From Lojkania enalia (taxonomy: Eukaryota; Ascomycota; Dothideomycetes; Pleosporales), in NCBI GenBank assembly GCA_010094045.1, contig ML986678.1, positions 1 to 64,000 of the forward strand: a DNA stretch of 64,000 nucleotides, read 5' to 3'. Made by a program: the position numbers and the translations under genes. The first letter of the stretch is position 1. Every line of letters begins with the position of its first letter. This document shows, piece after piece, positions 1 to 12,072 of the stretch. Below the pieces are notes generated by a model. That model searched no databases. It saw only the letters and a program-made list of their open reading frames with translations, and had not been told where the DNA came from.

Positions 1-1348
1 AGGCTAGTTCTACCTTATATAGAATATAAAGGCTAAGTATAGTATTATTAATAAAAATATATATAACTTTAATAAATTAAGCTTTATAATAGGCGTAATA
101 TTAATAGAAGTAGTAGTTACTAGCTCTAAGAGATAGAATTGACTAAAGCAGCTCCAGCCAGGTAATTGTAAGTAGACTATAGTTATCTAGAGTATTAATA
201 TAATAGGATAGGTAATACTACCTTTTATTATCTTTATAGGCACCTACTACCTCTCTATATAGTATAAAGAAGATAATATTCTACTAACCTAGGTTATATA
301 GGTTACTAATAACAGCTAGACGATAAATAATATTAGTATTAAATAGTTAAAGCACTTTAACGCGTATATAAAGGATTGTACTATTAGTACGTATTAATTA
401 CTAATTCTTAACAGCTATAAGAGCTACGACTCGCTTAAATTTAGGTAGCTCTATAAGGAAAAGAATATTATTACTCTCTATATACCTCTATATTTGTTGT
501 ACCTACTACAGCTACTAGATATAGGTTATTTCTTACCTTTAAAAACTATATACAGGTGTTAAGTCGAGTAGCTAATACGTAGTTATATTAACTATATTAT
601 AAAAATCGAGTTCTTACTCTACTTTAAAGCAGCTTTTAACGCAGCAATTACGAAGAGTAATATCCTAAGTAGCTTTTAAAGTACTAGCCTAGTTCTATTC
701 GACCTAGATATAGTATTATTAAAGCTTAAAGTTTAACTATATATACTAATATCCTCTATAGTCGAAAATACCCCTTAGAAGTTAAAAATACTAAGTAATT
801 CTATTAAATTTAGGTTTTAATCTGCGTACATTTAAGTAAGAGTTTAAAAGCACCTAAATAGCTTGTCTACTTTAATAGTAAAAGCGTTTAAATAGTTTAT
901 AAAGGGTACTGCGTATATAATATATAAAAACGTACTATTACGCACTTAGGTTACTAAGCTTTAAGTAGCTAATAAAGCCGCTATATAACGTTAATTATAT
1001 AAAAGAAAGCGTATATAGAAGGAAGGTAACCTAATAATAAAAGAAGGCGTTTAATTAACTACTCTAAAAGAGTTTAGCACTTATACTAATAGAAAGAAGA
1101 GTAGGAAGAAGGCGCGCGTTAATAGAGACTAGCTAACTTAAAGGTGCTGTAGATAGTACGGCGAGGCTAGATATAACTCGTAAACGTGTAAAAATAATAC
1201 TATAGATATAGAAGAATAGGCTACTATACTATATAGTATAATAGAATATAAGAAAGTATAATATTTTACGAAAAGTAGTCGCGATTTTAGTATGGTCTTA
1301 GTATTATAATTAGCTTACTTAGGTGATTAGCTCGCTTATACTGTACGT
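1..1348 (+). mobile_element. Fot1/pogo-type DNA transposon relic, cut by the left window edge
   Basis: Conceptual translation of the plus strand, reading through stops, gives the DDE superfamily transposase of the Fot1/pogo (Tc1/mariner) group. In order: an IYNF-like segment (about 50-90), a NIITLY...LLQ.LDIGYF..LK block (about 460-530), a SFK..F.AAF.AAI..SNI block (600-670), and a C-terminal RCC..YGEARYNSRTCK-like zinc-knuckle tail (1140-1195). The right terminal inverted repeat reads CTCGCTTATACTGTACGT and ends at 1348. It is followed by TA (1349-1350), the duplicated target expected for this family. The same end sequence, ACGTA...AAGCGAG, is shared with the elements at 42998 and 48391. Stops are mostly TAG/TAA, consistent with C-to-T or G-to-A decay. 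The left end lies outside the window. Confidence 0.85.
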
Positions 1349-3261
1349 TATTACCTATAATTTTAAAGTCGTACGAGTTCCTAGTATACTATTTAGTTCT
1401 AAGAATAATAAGGAAGTTAAGTTGTAAACTTAGGTCCTTATTATTCACAAATAATCTATTAGTAAAGATAAACAACTTCGTATAGAAGAGATTAAGTAGT
1501 ATATACAATAGTCCTCGATCCTAGTTGTTAATTTACTATTAGAGTCGTATATTTAGTACTTTAATATTGTTATATAACAGCAATATAACCTATATAGTAG
1601 TAGATAAGTTAAATACTACCTCTAGTTAATATACTAATATAATATAAGTACCTCGTACGCGCTGTTTAATATACTCTTATATAGTATCCTCTATATTTAG
1701 GTCTATTATATAGAGGTTCTTAACTTATCCTTTCTAAGTTAATAAGATTACAGTTTTATTTTATATAAGCTGGATTTTTCTTCTATTAAATTCTACAGGC
1801 TATTTATATAATAATATTATTTTAGGCTTCGCGTAGAATATAATCTTCTATAGCTCTTCTTCTTTATATTACGCGAACTTATTTATAATAATACTAAAAG
1901 TATTATCTATTTACAGCTCTATAATTCTAAATATTTTTATACTTTTATATATAATTAATAAGTATAGATTATATAAGAAGGTTTCTATACGGAGTTTATT
2001 CTTATAGTAGTTGTAATATATCTTAAACTAATATAAGCTAGATTCTACTACACTATATAGTAGTTGTATAACTCTAAATATTATATAGGGGGAAAAGCTT
2101 TTATAGAATTCTTTTAGTAGTTAAACGAATAGTATCCAGATAAACTTATCTGTAAACTATATATATACCTAGATAATATTATATAGTTTATAGTATATAC
2201 TATATAAAGCTATTAGTAATAGACTAATAGCTAGAATTAGCCTCTAACTTATTTTCTAAATTGTAGGAGACTGTATAAAAATTTTCTTCTTCTTCTTCTT
2301 ATCTAAATACCCTATAAATATAAGTTGTAACTTTTTATATAGTTTTATTAATTTCCCTTTAACTTTATATATAAGTTAAAGGTTGAAGATTTATCTCTTA
2401 TAGACTAATAGATTATACGAGAGTACCTTAAACATACTACTTACGATTAGACTCTCTATTTCTATATAGTCTAATTCTTCGAATAGTCTTCTAGATGTTA
2501 TAATTATATCGTCTATATAGAGTTTAATTGCTAGTATATAGTCTTCCTTTTCCTTTTAGGTTAGGAAGGTTATAGCCTATATAGGATTCTTATATAATCT
2601 CCCTTAGCCTCTCTTAACTAGCTATAGTTCTAGTTCTAGTTCGTACAACGAATCTAATACTACTTAAGAGGCTATTTCGTGTAGTCTATTAGTCGGGACT
2701 AGTTGCTTATATAGGTAACCTCTCCTTTATACCTATAGAGGGCCCCTTTATATAAGCGCTGGTTTATCTAGGTCTAGTAATTCTTATATAGATTTATCCT
2801 CGTTCTTTATATAATAATACGGCTTAACTTATATATAGCGGAACCTCTCTAAACTATTCTCTATCTTAATAATAATATTTTAGGCCTTAATCTCCTTTAC
2901 TATATATAGTCCTATCTATTCTTTCTTCTCTTACTATATCTTTACTTTAGAACCAAGTAGAAGATTTAGAACTTTATATACTATTAGGCTATTCTAGGTA
3001 TTAATTATATAATTAATATTAACTTTTACTCTCTTACTTTAAAGTATCTTTATCGCCTTTTATATAGTATTAGCTTATATAGTAATATTAGGGGATAGTG
3101 TAAAGTCTATATTAATTCTTAAATATATTCTAAATACGAGCAATATAAGTATAAAGCCGTTTAGTTCTATTATATTATTAAGAACTTTAATAGCTATCTA
3201 TAATACTAACTTATTATCTATATAATTATCTAATTCTATATAGAGGATATTATATATATAT
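1349..3261 (-). mobile_element. Copia retrotransposon B, 3' half (integrase C-terminus, reverse transcriptase, RNase H), decayed
   Basis: Read on the minus strand and through stops, this is the end of a Copia-type polyprotein. In order from 3261 downward: the end of integrase (LQIAIKVLNN...LLVF), a VKPY-containing linker, the RT block QSPTI.KISQRLILAI (near 2270-2320), and an RNase H start resembling KLFIFTDGSFANNKDLS with TDG decayed to TNR (about 1440-1480). It is the continuation of the 8622-11250 segment, from which it is separated by the inserted element at 3262-8621. It ends at 1349, where the Fot1 element is inserted within the RNase H region. A YIDD-like string near 2500 lies in the segment upstream of RT and is not the catalytic motif. 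No long open frame survives. Confidence 0.8.
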
Positions 3262-3387
3262 TATTATAGCTAAGCTATTTATAGTTAGCCCCTTAGCAGA
3301 TCTAGGGATATATATATAGCATGTCTCGCATTTCTAGTTAATAGACGCAGTTTTTCTAACCCTTATTAGAGCTAGCTAGCTCTAATA
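3262..3387 (+). repeat. Left LTR of Copia A
   Basis: This 126-bp copy is the same length as the right LTR (8496-8621). It differs from it at about seven positions, all transitions. It begins TATTATAGC where the partner begins TATTACGGC, and both end in CTCTAATA, so the usual TG...CA ends appear to have decayed to TA...TA. It is preceded by the target duplication TATAT. Confidence 0.92.
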
Positions 3388-3400
3388 GTTATAAGCCCAG
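3388..3400 (+). promoter_or_regulatory. Primer-binding site, half-molecule initiator tRNA type
   Basis: GTTATAAGCCCAG directly abuts the left LTR. Its reverse complement, CTGGGCTTATAAC, matches the anticodon stem-loop of initiator methionine tRNA (...GGGCTCATAAC...) except for one C-to-T (G-to-A on this strand). Copia and Ty5 are known to prime from a cleaved initiator tRNA at this internal region. The tRNA comparison is from memory of the conserved sequence, not from this genome. Confidence 0.7.
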
Positions 3401-6400
3401 AAGCCTTTTAACTACTACTATATTCTATATAAATAGACTAGAGCTAATTAATATAGGCTTAGTTAATTATATCTTATTTATTAAGACCTTAGTTAACTCG
3501 ACGTTACTAGGCTAGCTAGGAAGCTAGAGAGCTTAGAACTAGTTATAGTAGAGACCTTAACAGATTAACGCAATATAGTATATTAAAAAGATAATAGAAT
3601 TAGACCTACTTATTACTAAGGCTACGGTTATTCTCGATAAGCTAGAGTACTAGATATAGTAGCTGTTTCTGCGGAAGGACAGTACAGACTAGAACTAGCT
3701 CTAGAAATACGTGGACCTAGACCTTAGTAAGGAGCTAGTCCTTTAACTAGATGCTAAGAAGCTGATTAAGAAGTAGTTTAGAGATTTCTATAGGACAGAC
3801 AGTAATACTAAGGTAGTAGATACTAAAGTAGATATTATAGATCTAACTGATTAAGAATTGGTAAGATATAAAGCCTAATATAGGACGTATAGTTGTAGTA
3901 AGGCGCAGTAGCTGTAGAAAGAAAAGACTCTTAGAGAATTCACGCAAGAGATATTAAGGATAATAGTAGTTTAATATATCTATCTAATTATAGATTGTAA
4001 GACTGTATACAATTAACTATAGACCCTTAAAAAGTATCTCTACCCAAGTAAAGCTAAGCGTAGTATATAGCTGCAGGCTTAATACTAGATGCTTAAGATA
4101 CAACTAAGAAAGGGGAATTTAGATACCTAGTTTAAAGATTAGCTTAAAACGACGCGCGTTATAAGCCTAGTAAGTATACTAGAAGTATAGGGGAATTAAG
4201 CTTAGTAGGACTTTATTCTTGTAGTTAAGAGTTTAGACGATAACTAGGCAGCAAATAAGCTATTACTACTTATTAAGTCTGAAGTAGATAATAGGCTATA
4301 TATAAGTATCTTAAACCTAGTAGCGTAGTATACGTTATACTATTATTATACTAGACTAGTTACGTTAGAGCTAGAGACGTTTATAACGCTTAGTATTATA
4401 TTATAGTAACTACAGTAGTCGCAGTAGACTAATAGTAGCTAGAAACCTTAGTAATTAAGATAGATAGTCTACCTTTATAGAGATAGTTACAAATTTAAGT
4501 AGTATTTATATATTAATTTAGTACTACATCTATTAGGCTAGTAGCTAGATTAAGATATTAAGTAGAGATTCTAGGAGCTTAGGATATTAAAGTCTTCTAG
4601 GTTAAAGGTGCTCTATAATACCGAGAAGTAACTAGTAGTAAGATTAGTAGAGTTAGTAGGCTCTACAGGCTCTATAATAGTTTTAGTACTAGTACTAAAT
4701 ATAATAAAAAGATAGGATAACAGGCGTTAACTATTAGAACTAGCTGTAATAGTAGCTTTAAACTTAAGTCGATTAGTAAAATCTATAGCAGTTTCAGCTC
4801 TACAGCTTAGAGTTATATAGGCTAAGTAGTATTAGTATTAGCTATCGCTGCTTAATAGATAGATTATAAACCTTAGCTTAAATACCTATATTACTAATAA
4901 TAAGTCTTATAGCTGGAGAATAATATAGTAGTCTAAACCAGACGACTACGTGTATATAGGGGGACAGCTACTACCAATTTAAGAATAGGGAGAAGTCTAG
5001 CTATAGGTATAAATATCTACTAGAATTAAGACTATCCTGCTCTTATACGTTGTATATATCCTAGAGATATTTACGAGTATAGTTAGTCTCTTATACTATA
5101 GTATAGTAGGGATCTATTTTAACTTAAAATAAAACTATCTATATTAGATAGATCTATTAAATATTATATACTATCTTAGGCGCACGTTCAGGCATTAGCT
5201 AATAGATATAGAGGATAGTATACAACTATCTCTATCGGTATATATAGTATAGTATAGACTAAAGCCTTCTTATATAGCTTGTAAGCAGCTAGAACTTACA
5301 CCTATATAAGCTTATAGGGTATTTAGCTATATTAACTAGAAGGTAGTCGCTTATCTACCTGCTTATATTAATAGGCTTAAGTTAATTAAGCAGTAGTAGG
5401 GGGTGCAATAGTAGTAGCAGTAGAGAAATTAAGCTCTAAAGTAGATAGAATACACCGTCTATATCTAGTCTAAGCTCTATAAGATAGTAAGTAGGAGAGC
5501 TTCTTAAGAACCAGCCTAGGGACTATTCGAGAGACTAGGGATAGATTTAGTCTAGATACGCGATTAGTTAGAGCGCTGCTATAATAGAAACCTCTAGATA
5601 TTCTATATAGTCTGCTAGTATAGTAGGTAGTATAAAGCCTACTACCTGCTAAACAAGAATATAATAATACTATAATATATAGTATAGAGATTACTAGTTA
5701 AGTTTAAAGCTTAGTTTAATATATAGGTTAAAGCTGTTAGGCTTAATAGCAAGCGCGGATATTCTGAGATACTTAATATCTTTAAGAACCTAAGAATTTT
5801 AGTAGAACTATAAGTAGAGTATACTAAGGAGTAGAATAGTCTAATAGAGAGAGTAGGGTAGTTGCTAGTCGTATAGGAAAGAGCTATAAGGATAGACGCA
5901 GGGCTACTAATAGAGGTATTAAACGAGTGCCTACTTTTAGCAGTCTATCTTCTTAATTATACGCCGACCGAAGCTTTAGACTAGTATACCCTATATAAGG
6001 TAGTACGTAGAACTAGACTGTTAGTAGCTTATCTTAGCGTGTTAGAAGCTAAGGTATATATCCTAAATTATTACTTATACTAGAGAGAGAAACTACAATC
6101 TTATACGCTAATCGAACGCCTTATAGGATATAACTTTACAAATATCTATTGTATCTAGATACTAGAGCTAGATAGAGTTATTAGGACTAGAGATATTATT
6201 CTACTACCTATAGAATCGTATAAAGATCTTATCTTTCTAGACAAGTAGATACTACGTCTAGCAGCCGCAGTACTTAATATTAAGGAGAGCTATAAGCTGA
6301 ATAATATAGAGCTTAAATAGATACTAGATTAATTAACAGCTTAATCGCGTAAGGAGATACTAGATAATAAGTTTAAGTAGTAGATTAAAAAGCAGCTTAA

Positions 6401-8362
6401 GTAGGAGCTAGGTTAGTAATAATTAAGTAAGCTGACTAGAGTAGAGCATCTAGTAGTTAGTAGTATTATAACGCTAGAAAATACCCTAGAACTGTATAGT
6501 TAAGACGATCGCGATAAGCATCTAGAGGTAATAATTAGCCTCCTTAAGGGCTAGTATTAGATTAAGCTAGAAGCAGAGGCTCTAGACCGACAATTAAATA
6601 ATATAAATAGACGCGACGAAATTAGTAGTTAGCTTAATACTAGAAATATTACGGAGACTAGAACTTGTAGAATACCCCGCATATACTATATAGTACTTAT
6701 AAAAGCGTTACAGTAGAAGATAAGCAGTAATATACTAGCTAATTAGCCTAGGATCAGTCTATATAGAGATTAGCTGCTACTTCTACTAAAGTAATAGAAG
6801 TAGCTTAAGAGGTATCTATTTAGAATCAAATTTAAGAAAGTAGTAGTAGTAGAACTTTAGAGCTGCTGCAGTAAGGGCTGTCTAGTTTATATAATAGAGA
6901 CTAGAGCTAGTATATAGCTAGAGATTAAGCTTCTACTACTAATATAGGTATTTATATATAAATTCGATGAGAATAGATATCTATATAAGTTTAAAGCTAG
7001 ACTAGTTATTAGAAGAGACCTATAGTAGGACTAGAGAGATATATATATAGCTACTCTAGCAGCACGAGTATTCTAATTCCTAGTTACTCTAGTAGCAGCT
7101 TTTAGACTACACGCCTATTAATACGATATTACCAACGCTTTCTTAAATATACCGCTAGATAGACTAATATACGCCTATACGCTAGAAGAATTTATATAGA
7201 AGCTAGATAAGCTACTAGAGATAAGGAAAGCTCTCTATAGCCTGAGAGATGCTCCTCTACTCTAGTATAAGTACCTTAAGAACTTGCTACTTAAGCTAAG
7301 ACTACAGCTAATCTAGAAGGTCCTATATCTATTTAGAAGTAAGAGTCTAATAGTATTCTTCTACGTTAATAATATAGTCGTTCTAGTTTATTTAGACTAC
7401 TTTACTATATATCAGCAATTCGAAGCAGGCTTAAAATTATAGTATAAGCTATACTTACTTAGATAGTTCCGGTAGTTCCTAAGAATTAGAATAGTCCGAG
7501 ACTAGGATGTAGGTAGAATCTAGCTTAGTTAAGACTCGTTTATTAATAAGGTCGCAGCTAAGTATAGACTATAAAAGTAGGGGTAGAGAAGCTATCCTGC
7601 GGTGCCTCTAGTCGATAACTATCTAGTATTAAGTATAGAGGAGCTAAACTATTAGAGAACTAAATATTATTAGCAGCTAGTCGGATCCCTAAGATATCTA
7701 GCAGTCTATACGCGCCTAGACATCTTAAGAGCTTACTTAACTCTAGCAACCTATCTTAAGAATCTAAGATAGAGTTATATTCGAGTAGTAGAGCACGTCT
7801 AGAGATATATAATTAGCATGAGAGGGCTAGGCTTATAAGCATCTAGACTAGATTAGGAAAATATAATCTACCTTAATAATAAGCGCGAGCTACTATTCTA
7901 TAGAGTATTAGATACAGCGTTCGCGGATAATTAGGAGATATACCGCAGCTTATAAAGCTACCTATTTAAGTTCTATAGCCTACCTATCGACTAGAAAGTA
8001 ATAATATAGTACTCGGTTACTAAGTTAACGACTAAAGCTAAGCTACTAGCTCTATCCGTAGTAGGCAGCGAGCTATAATAGTAGACTAGGGTCTTTAATT
8101 ACGTAGGGTTTAGTATAAAGATAGTCCCTACGCTATTTTATAACAATTAGCAGATAGTAGGTATTACTACTAAAGTAGTAGATAGACTATAGACTAGGTT
8201 ACGTTATATAGATACTCATCAGATATAGATTCGACAAGAAGTTAAAGTAGGAAGATTATAGGTTAGCTGGAAGCTAATAAACTAGATACTAGCAGATAGT
8301 CTTATAAAGGCACTGCCTAAGTAGAAGTACCTTACCTTTTTAAAGCAGCTCGGTCTTATAGA

Positions 8363-8495
8363 GGTACCTAGACTAGTTAACTAGAAGGCAGCTTTGCTAT
8401 TCACTACAGCTGGGGGGGTATATTACAACTATATAAAGGTACCTAGACTAGTTGACTAGAAGGCAGCTTTACTATTTACTATAGCTAGGGGGGTA
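8363..8495 (+). repeat. Tandem duplication of the polypurine-tract region of Copia A
   Basis: A 75-bp unit beginning GGTACCTAGACTAGTT occurs at 8363 and again at 8438. Each copy ends in a G tract followed by TATATTA. The second copy runs directly into the right LTR, so its G tract (about 8488-8493) is the functional-position polypurine tract, and the first is a duplicate. Confidence 0.85.
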
Positions 8496-8621
8496 TATTA
8501 CGGCTAAGCTATTTATAGTTAGCCCCTTAGCAGGTCTAGGGATATATATATAGCATATCTCGCATTTCTAGTCAATAGACGCAGTTTTTCCAACCCTTAT
8601 TAGAGCTAGCCAGCTCTAATA
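8496..8621 (+). repeat. Right LTR of Copia A
   Basis: This is the partner of 3262-3387. It is 126 bp, starts TATTACGGCTAAGC after the G-rich tract, ends CAGCTCTAATA, and is followed by the TATAT duplication at 8622-8626. Confidence 0.92.
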
Positions 8622-11250
8622 TATATTATAGTAGTATGTACGCGTATTTAATCTTCCTTATAGCTTAATAGGCCTCTACTAGCATTTATTAATATATTAC
8701 TCCTATAACCTTCGTATAATTCCGGAAGTTTTTAGATATAAAGTTTATACTAGGGTTATATATAATATAATTAGATAGGCCTTAGTACGTATTAATCTAG
8801 TACTTATAAAGTATATTCTAGGTATCTTATATAGATATTAATTTTAAAAAGGTTACTACTTAGAATAATATATCCGCGTTAATTATATATAGTATATCTC
8901 GGTTGCTAATTTATACGATATTAATTACTATCTTATAATTAAAGTACGAATTATCCTTAATCGTAAATTTAAATCTTTATAGTACTAGATCGTATAGCTA
9001 ATATATATAGTAGAACTTCTTAATCTCCTTAAGTATAGAGGGATTAATATTATATCTAGCATTTTTAAGTATTACGTAGAGTTGTTTTATATAAGGATGG
9101 TTAAATCTCTTATACAGTTGTTAAAGTTTACGTTTAGTAAAGAAGGATATTAATTCCTCCTTTTATACGTTAAAGAATAGATAACTCTATTTTTATATAA
9201 CTAGGATAGTATTCCTATTACTTTATATAATTATATTCTACACGTTATTAAAGTACGTATCTATTTAGTCTACGTCTACTAGAGATAGTAGGAATAGTAT
9301 TAGAGTATCTAGGATGTAGTATATTACATTACTAACTAGGTTGGTAATTCGTACGGTACTGATTAATCCTATTAATTCTTATCCTCTAAAGCTGATACTC
9401 TTCTTTTTTAGTATCCAGTCTACTTTTATACAAGAGAATTCTTATAAGTATACTTTAAGTTATAACTTTCTAATAGTAGAAATTTTTGCTGCGCCGGTAT
9501 CCTATAGTTTACCTTAGTATATTATACGATATCAGTCTTTAAGGATGAATTATTCTACGTATCCTTCGGGTTCTAGGCTATAGATGTCCTCTATTATCGT
9601 ACGGTAGAGAAATACAGTAGTAGTAAGGTAGTTAACAATCTCCTTACCTTCCTCTTTATCTAAGTTATTATTATCGTGCGACTCGTCTTCCTCCTACTCT
9701 AATTTACTTTTAAATTCCTAGATATATATATTTAACTTCTTATACGTTAGTATTTTATTATAAAATCCTTTATATAAAGAGATATACTAGCGTTTTATAC
9801 GGGATTAATCTATACGAGGATAATTTATTAACTAGTACCCTTCCTTATAATAGACGAGTGTAATCCTTTATATTCCTTTTAACTTCTCCTATATTATCGA
9901 AAGCTACGCGTATAAGATAAATTGTATCTTCTATTAGTATAGTATATATCTTAAGGTTTATTTATAAATATATTGTTCTATTAGTTAATTAAGACTTAAA
10001 GTACTACTTAGAGATTACTAAATAGTACCTTATATATAGGCTTAATTAAGAATATAGCTTATTTAAACTTAGGTTGTCCTTAGTATACTCGTATAATAGT
10101 AGTATAAAGTAGTATCTCGCCTTAGAATTATAGACTAAGAGCTCTTTACGCGAGAGTAAGTTTATTAATTATAGTTTTAAGAGCTTCGTATAGAGTTTTT
10201 ATAGTTCTTTTACTTAATTTATATAAAGCTTATTATTATCTAATCTATCTAATATTAGTTATAATTTACGTTAGTATTAAAATAATTGCTAAGCTGTTCG
10301 TACAGGACCTTCTACATCTTCTTAGAGCCGATATTATAAAGGTAGAACATATATACGCGGCCTTTAAGAATATTAGAAAAGGTGCTTGTGTACGAGGCTT
10401 TATAGATAGTAAAATGTTAGTAGAGCTTAATAAATACTATAGCTTTATTAGCTAGAATATTATATAATTGCCCTATATAGTTATTCTCCTTCTTCTAGGC
10501 CTTCTAGAATTATACAACTTTCTTAGGTATAAGGTTCTCTACCGTAATATCTTATATAGATAGGAGTTAGTATAGGCTATATAGAGATTAGATTGTAGGT
10601 AATTATACTAGTTATAGAGGAGGTATCGGGTCTGTAGGTGGTTTATATACAGACATCCTTTATAGTGTTAAGACTAGTAATAGCGGTAATAGCTTCGTAC
10701 GACGCTCTATTAGGATAGTAAATATATATTCTCCTTTTACAAGTCTATATAATATAGTAGCCTCTATTATATCCTTCTTAAAACTTATACTCTTATTCTA
10801 TAGAGTAGCTATTAGTTCTCGTAGAAATAGTTGGCTAAGGTCTTTAAAGTATATAAGCTCCTAGTCTATAAAATTACCTTAGAAGTTTTTAAGGGTTTAT
10901 ACATCTATTATACTTAACGCGCGAAGTTCTATAATTAAGTTAGCTATATACGAATTAAACTTCTTCTTAGGTATATCTTCTAACAGTTTAATCTTATCTA
11001 CCCAGTCCTTAATATTTGTCTACTCTACTAAGGTCTTCGCTAAGATATCTATAAGAGATATATATTAGTTATATACTAATACGTTATATTAGTTGGTTAG
11101 GGATAGAGCTAGCATTACTTATTATTCTATAGTAGTCGGTTATACGTTATCACACGCTGTCTTACTTCTTTATTATATACTACCTCTAAACAGCCTCGTA
11201 TAAAAAGATAAAACGGATCTTCTAGCATTAAGTAAGTACTACTATTTGTA
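8622..11250 (-). mobile_element. Copia retrotransposon B, 5' half (gag, protease, integrase), decayed
   Basis: Minus-strand translation through stops gives, from high to low coordinate, a gag-like region (about 11150-9700), a protease segment DTGAAKIST (near 9490), and integrase. The integrase includes HPYIKQLYVILKNA and RFKFTIKDNS..NY segments (about 8900-9150) and a GTNF-like / NFRNY region near 8710. The frame runs directly into the inserted Copia A at 8622 and resumes at 3261 with matching integrase sequence. Upstream ends and the 5' LTR were not resolved, and the right boundary is approximate. Stops are mostly TAG and TAA from TGG, CAG and CAA codons. Confidence 0.8.
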
Positions 11251-12027
11251 TAATACTTCTAAACAGTATTATATAGATAGGTTTTCCTACTCTCGGTTGG
11301 GTAACTAAATAGAGATTTACAGCTACTCGTATATAAATTAAACTCTATCTTTACTCTTGCTAATTTATAGTTAAATTAGTAAGAAAAAGAATTCTTCTTA
11401 TATACAATCCTCCAAACAGAAAGGTATAAGAAGAGCTTTCTATCTTATAGTATTTAAACTACTAATTAGTGTTAAATAGGCTCTCTACTAGCTAGTATTT
11501 ACAATTAGCAAGTACGTATAAGATAAAGAGGTTTATATAATATAAATATTATATAAGAGGGTAGTTAGGTAACTAGTATTAATTGTTAATTCTTAATTCT
11601 TAGTCTATATAAAGGAAGGGAATATTTATCCCTTTGTGTGTATGACTGTAATATAAAACTATATTATACTACAACTAACTACGTACCTTAATACTACTAT
11701 TTAGACAATAGTCTATAATATACTATAGTATACTATCTTAGAATCTAATAAAGTAAGATTAGCTTAATCTATAATAAATAGTTATAATAAAACCCTAGAA
11801 TATTATACTATATATACTCTTACTAAGCTACTTTCTAAAGTATACTAATTAATTAGATTTTAAGAAAACCTAGTTTATATAATCTTATCTTAACCTATAC
11901 TTTATTATTAAGTAGCTACTCTAACCCTACTTATACTCTAGACTAATTAGTAAGACTCTAACCTTAACTCTACTCTACTTATATAAGGCCCTAATTCTAA
12001 TCTAATCTATACCTATCTACTAATATA
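11251..12027. other. AT-rich stretch without a recognised gene
   Basis: This is very AT-rich sequence made largely of TA, CTA and TTA steps. I found no coding similarity. It may include the upstream end and LTR of Copia B, but I could not pair it with a second LTR copy. Confidence 0.5.
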
Positions 12028-12072
12028 ATCTACTACTAAATAGTTAAAACTACTAAATAGTTAGTAACCTAT
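12028..12072 (+). repeat. Left terminal inverted repeat of the Fot1 element
   Basis: This pairs with 13825-13869 in inverted orientation. Both share ATCTACTACTAA, GTTAAAACTAC and AACCTA blocks. Differences are mostly A/G and C/T. TA at 12026-12027 is the target duplication. Confidence 0.85.

Larger units (their letters stand above)
3262..8621 (+). mobile_element. Copia retrotransposon A, full length LTR to LTR (5360 bp), decayed
   Basis: The element has two 126-bp LTRs, an initiator-tRNA-type primer site after the left LTR, a G-rich polypurine tract before the right LTR, and a TATAT duplication on each side (3257-3261 and 8622-8626). Plus-strand translation through stops gives a Copia order of domains. 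RT includes a YKARLV.RGDLQ-like start (about 6990), KALYSLRDAPLL (about 7230-7260), and FFYVNNIVVL (about 7355-7385). In that last motif the catalytic YVDD is changed to YVNN, as GAY-to-AAT would give. RNase H includes a YSVTKLTTKAKLLALS string (about 8010-8060). Coding capacity is destroyed by TAG/TAA codons. It is inserted in the integrase region of Copia B. Confidence 0.9.

Noticed and set aside
2480..2520. YIDDIIIT on the minus strand as the reverse transcriptase catalytic motif of Copia B
   Set aside because: It lies upstream of the RT start block QSPTI..SQRLIL in a linker helix region. The true catalytic position, expected downstream, is decayed.
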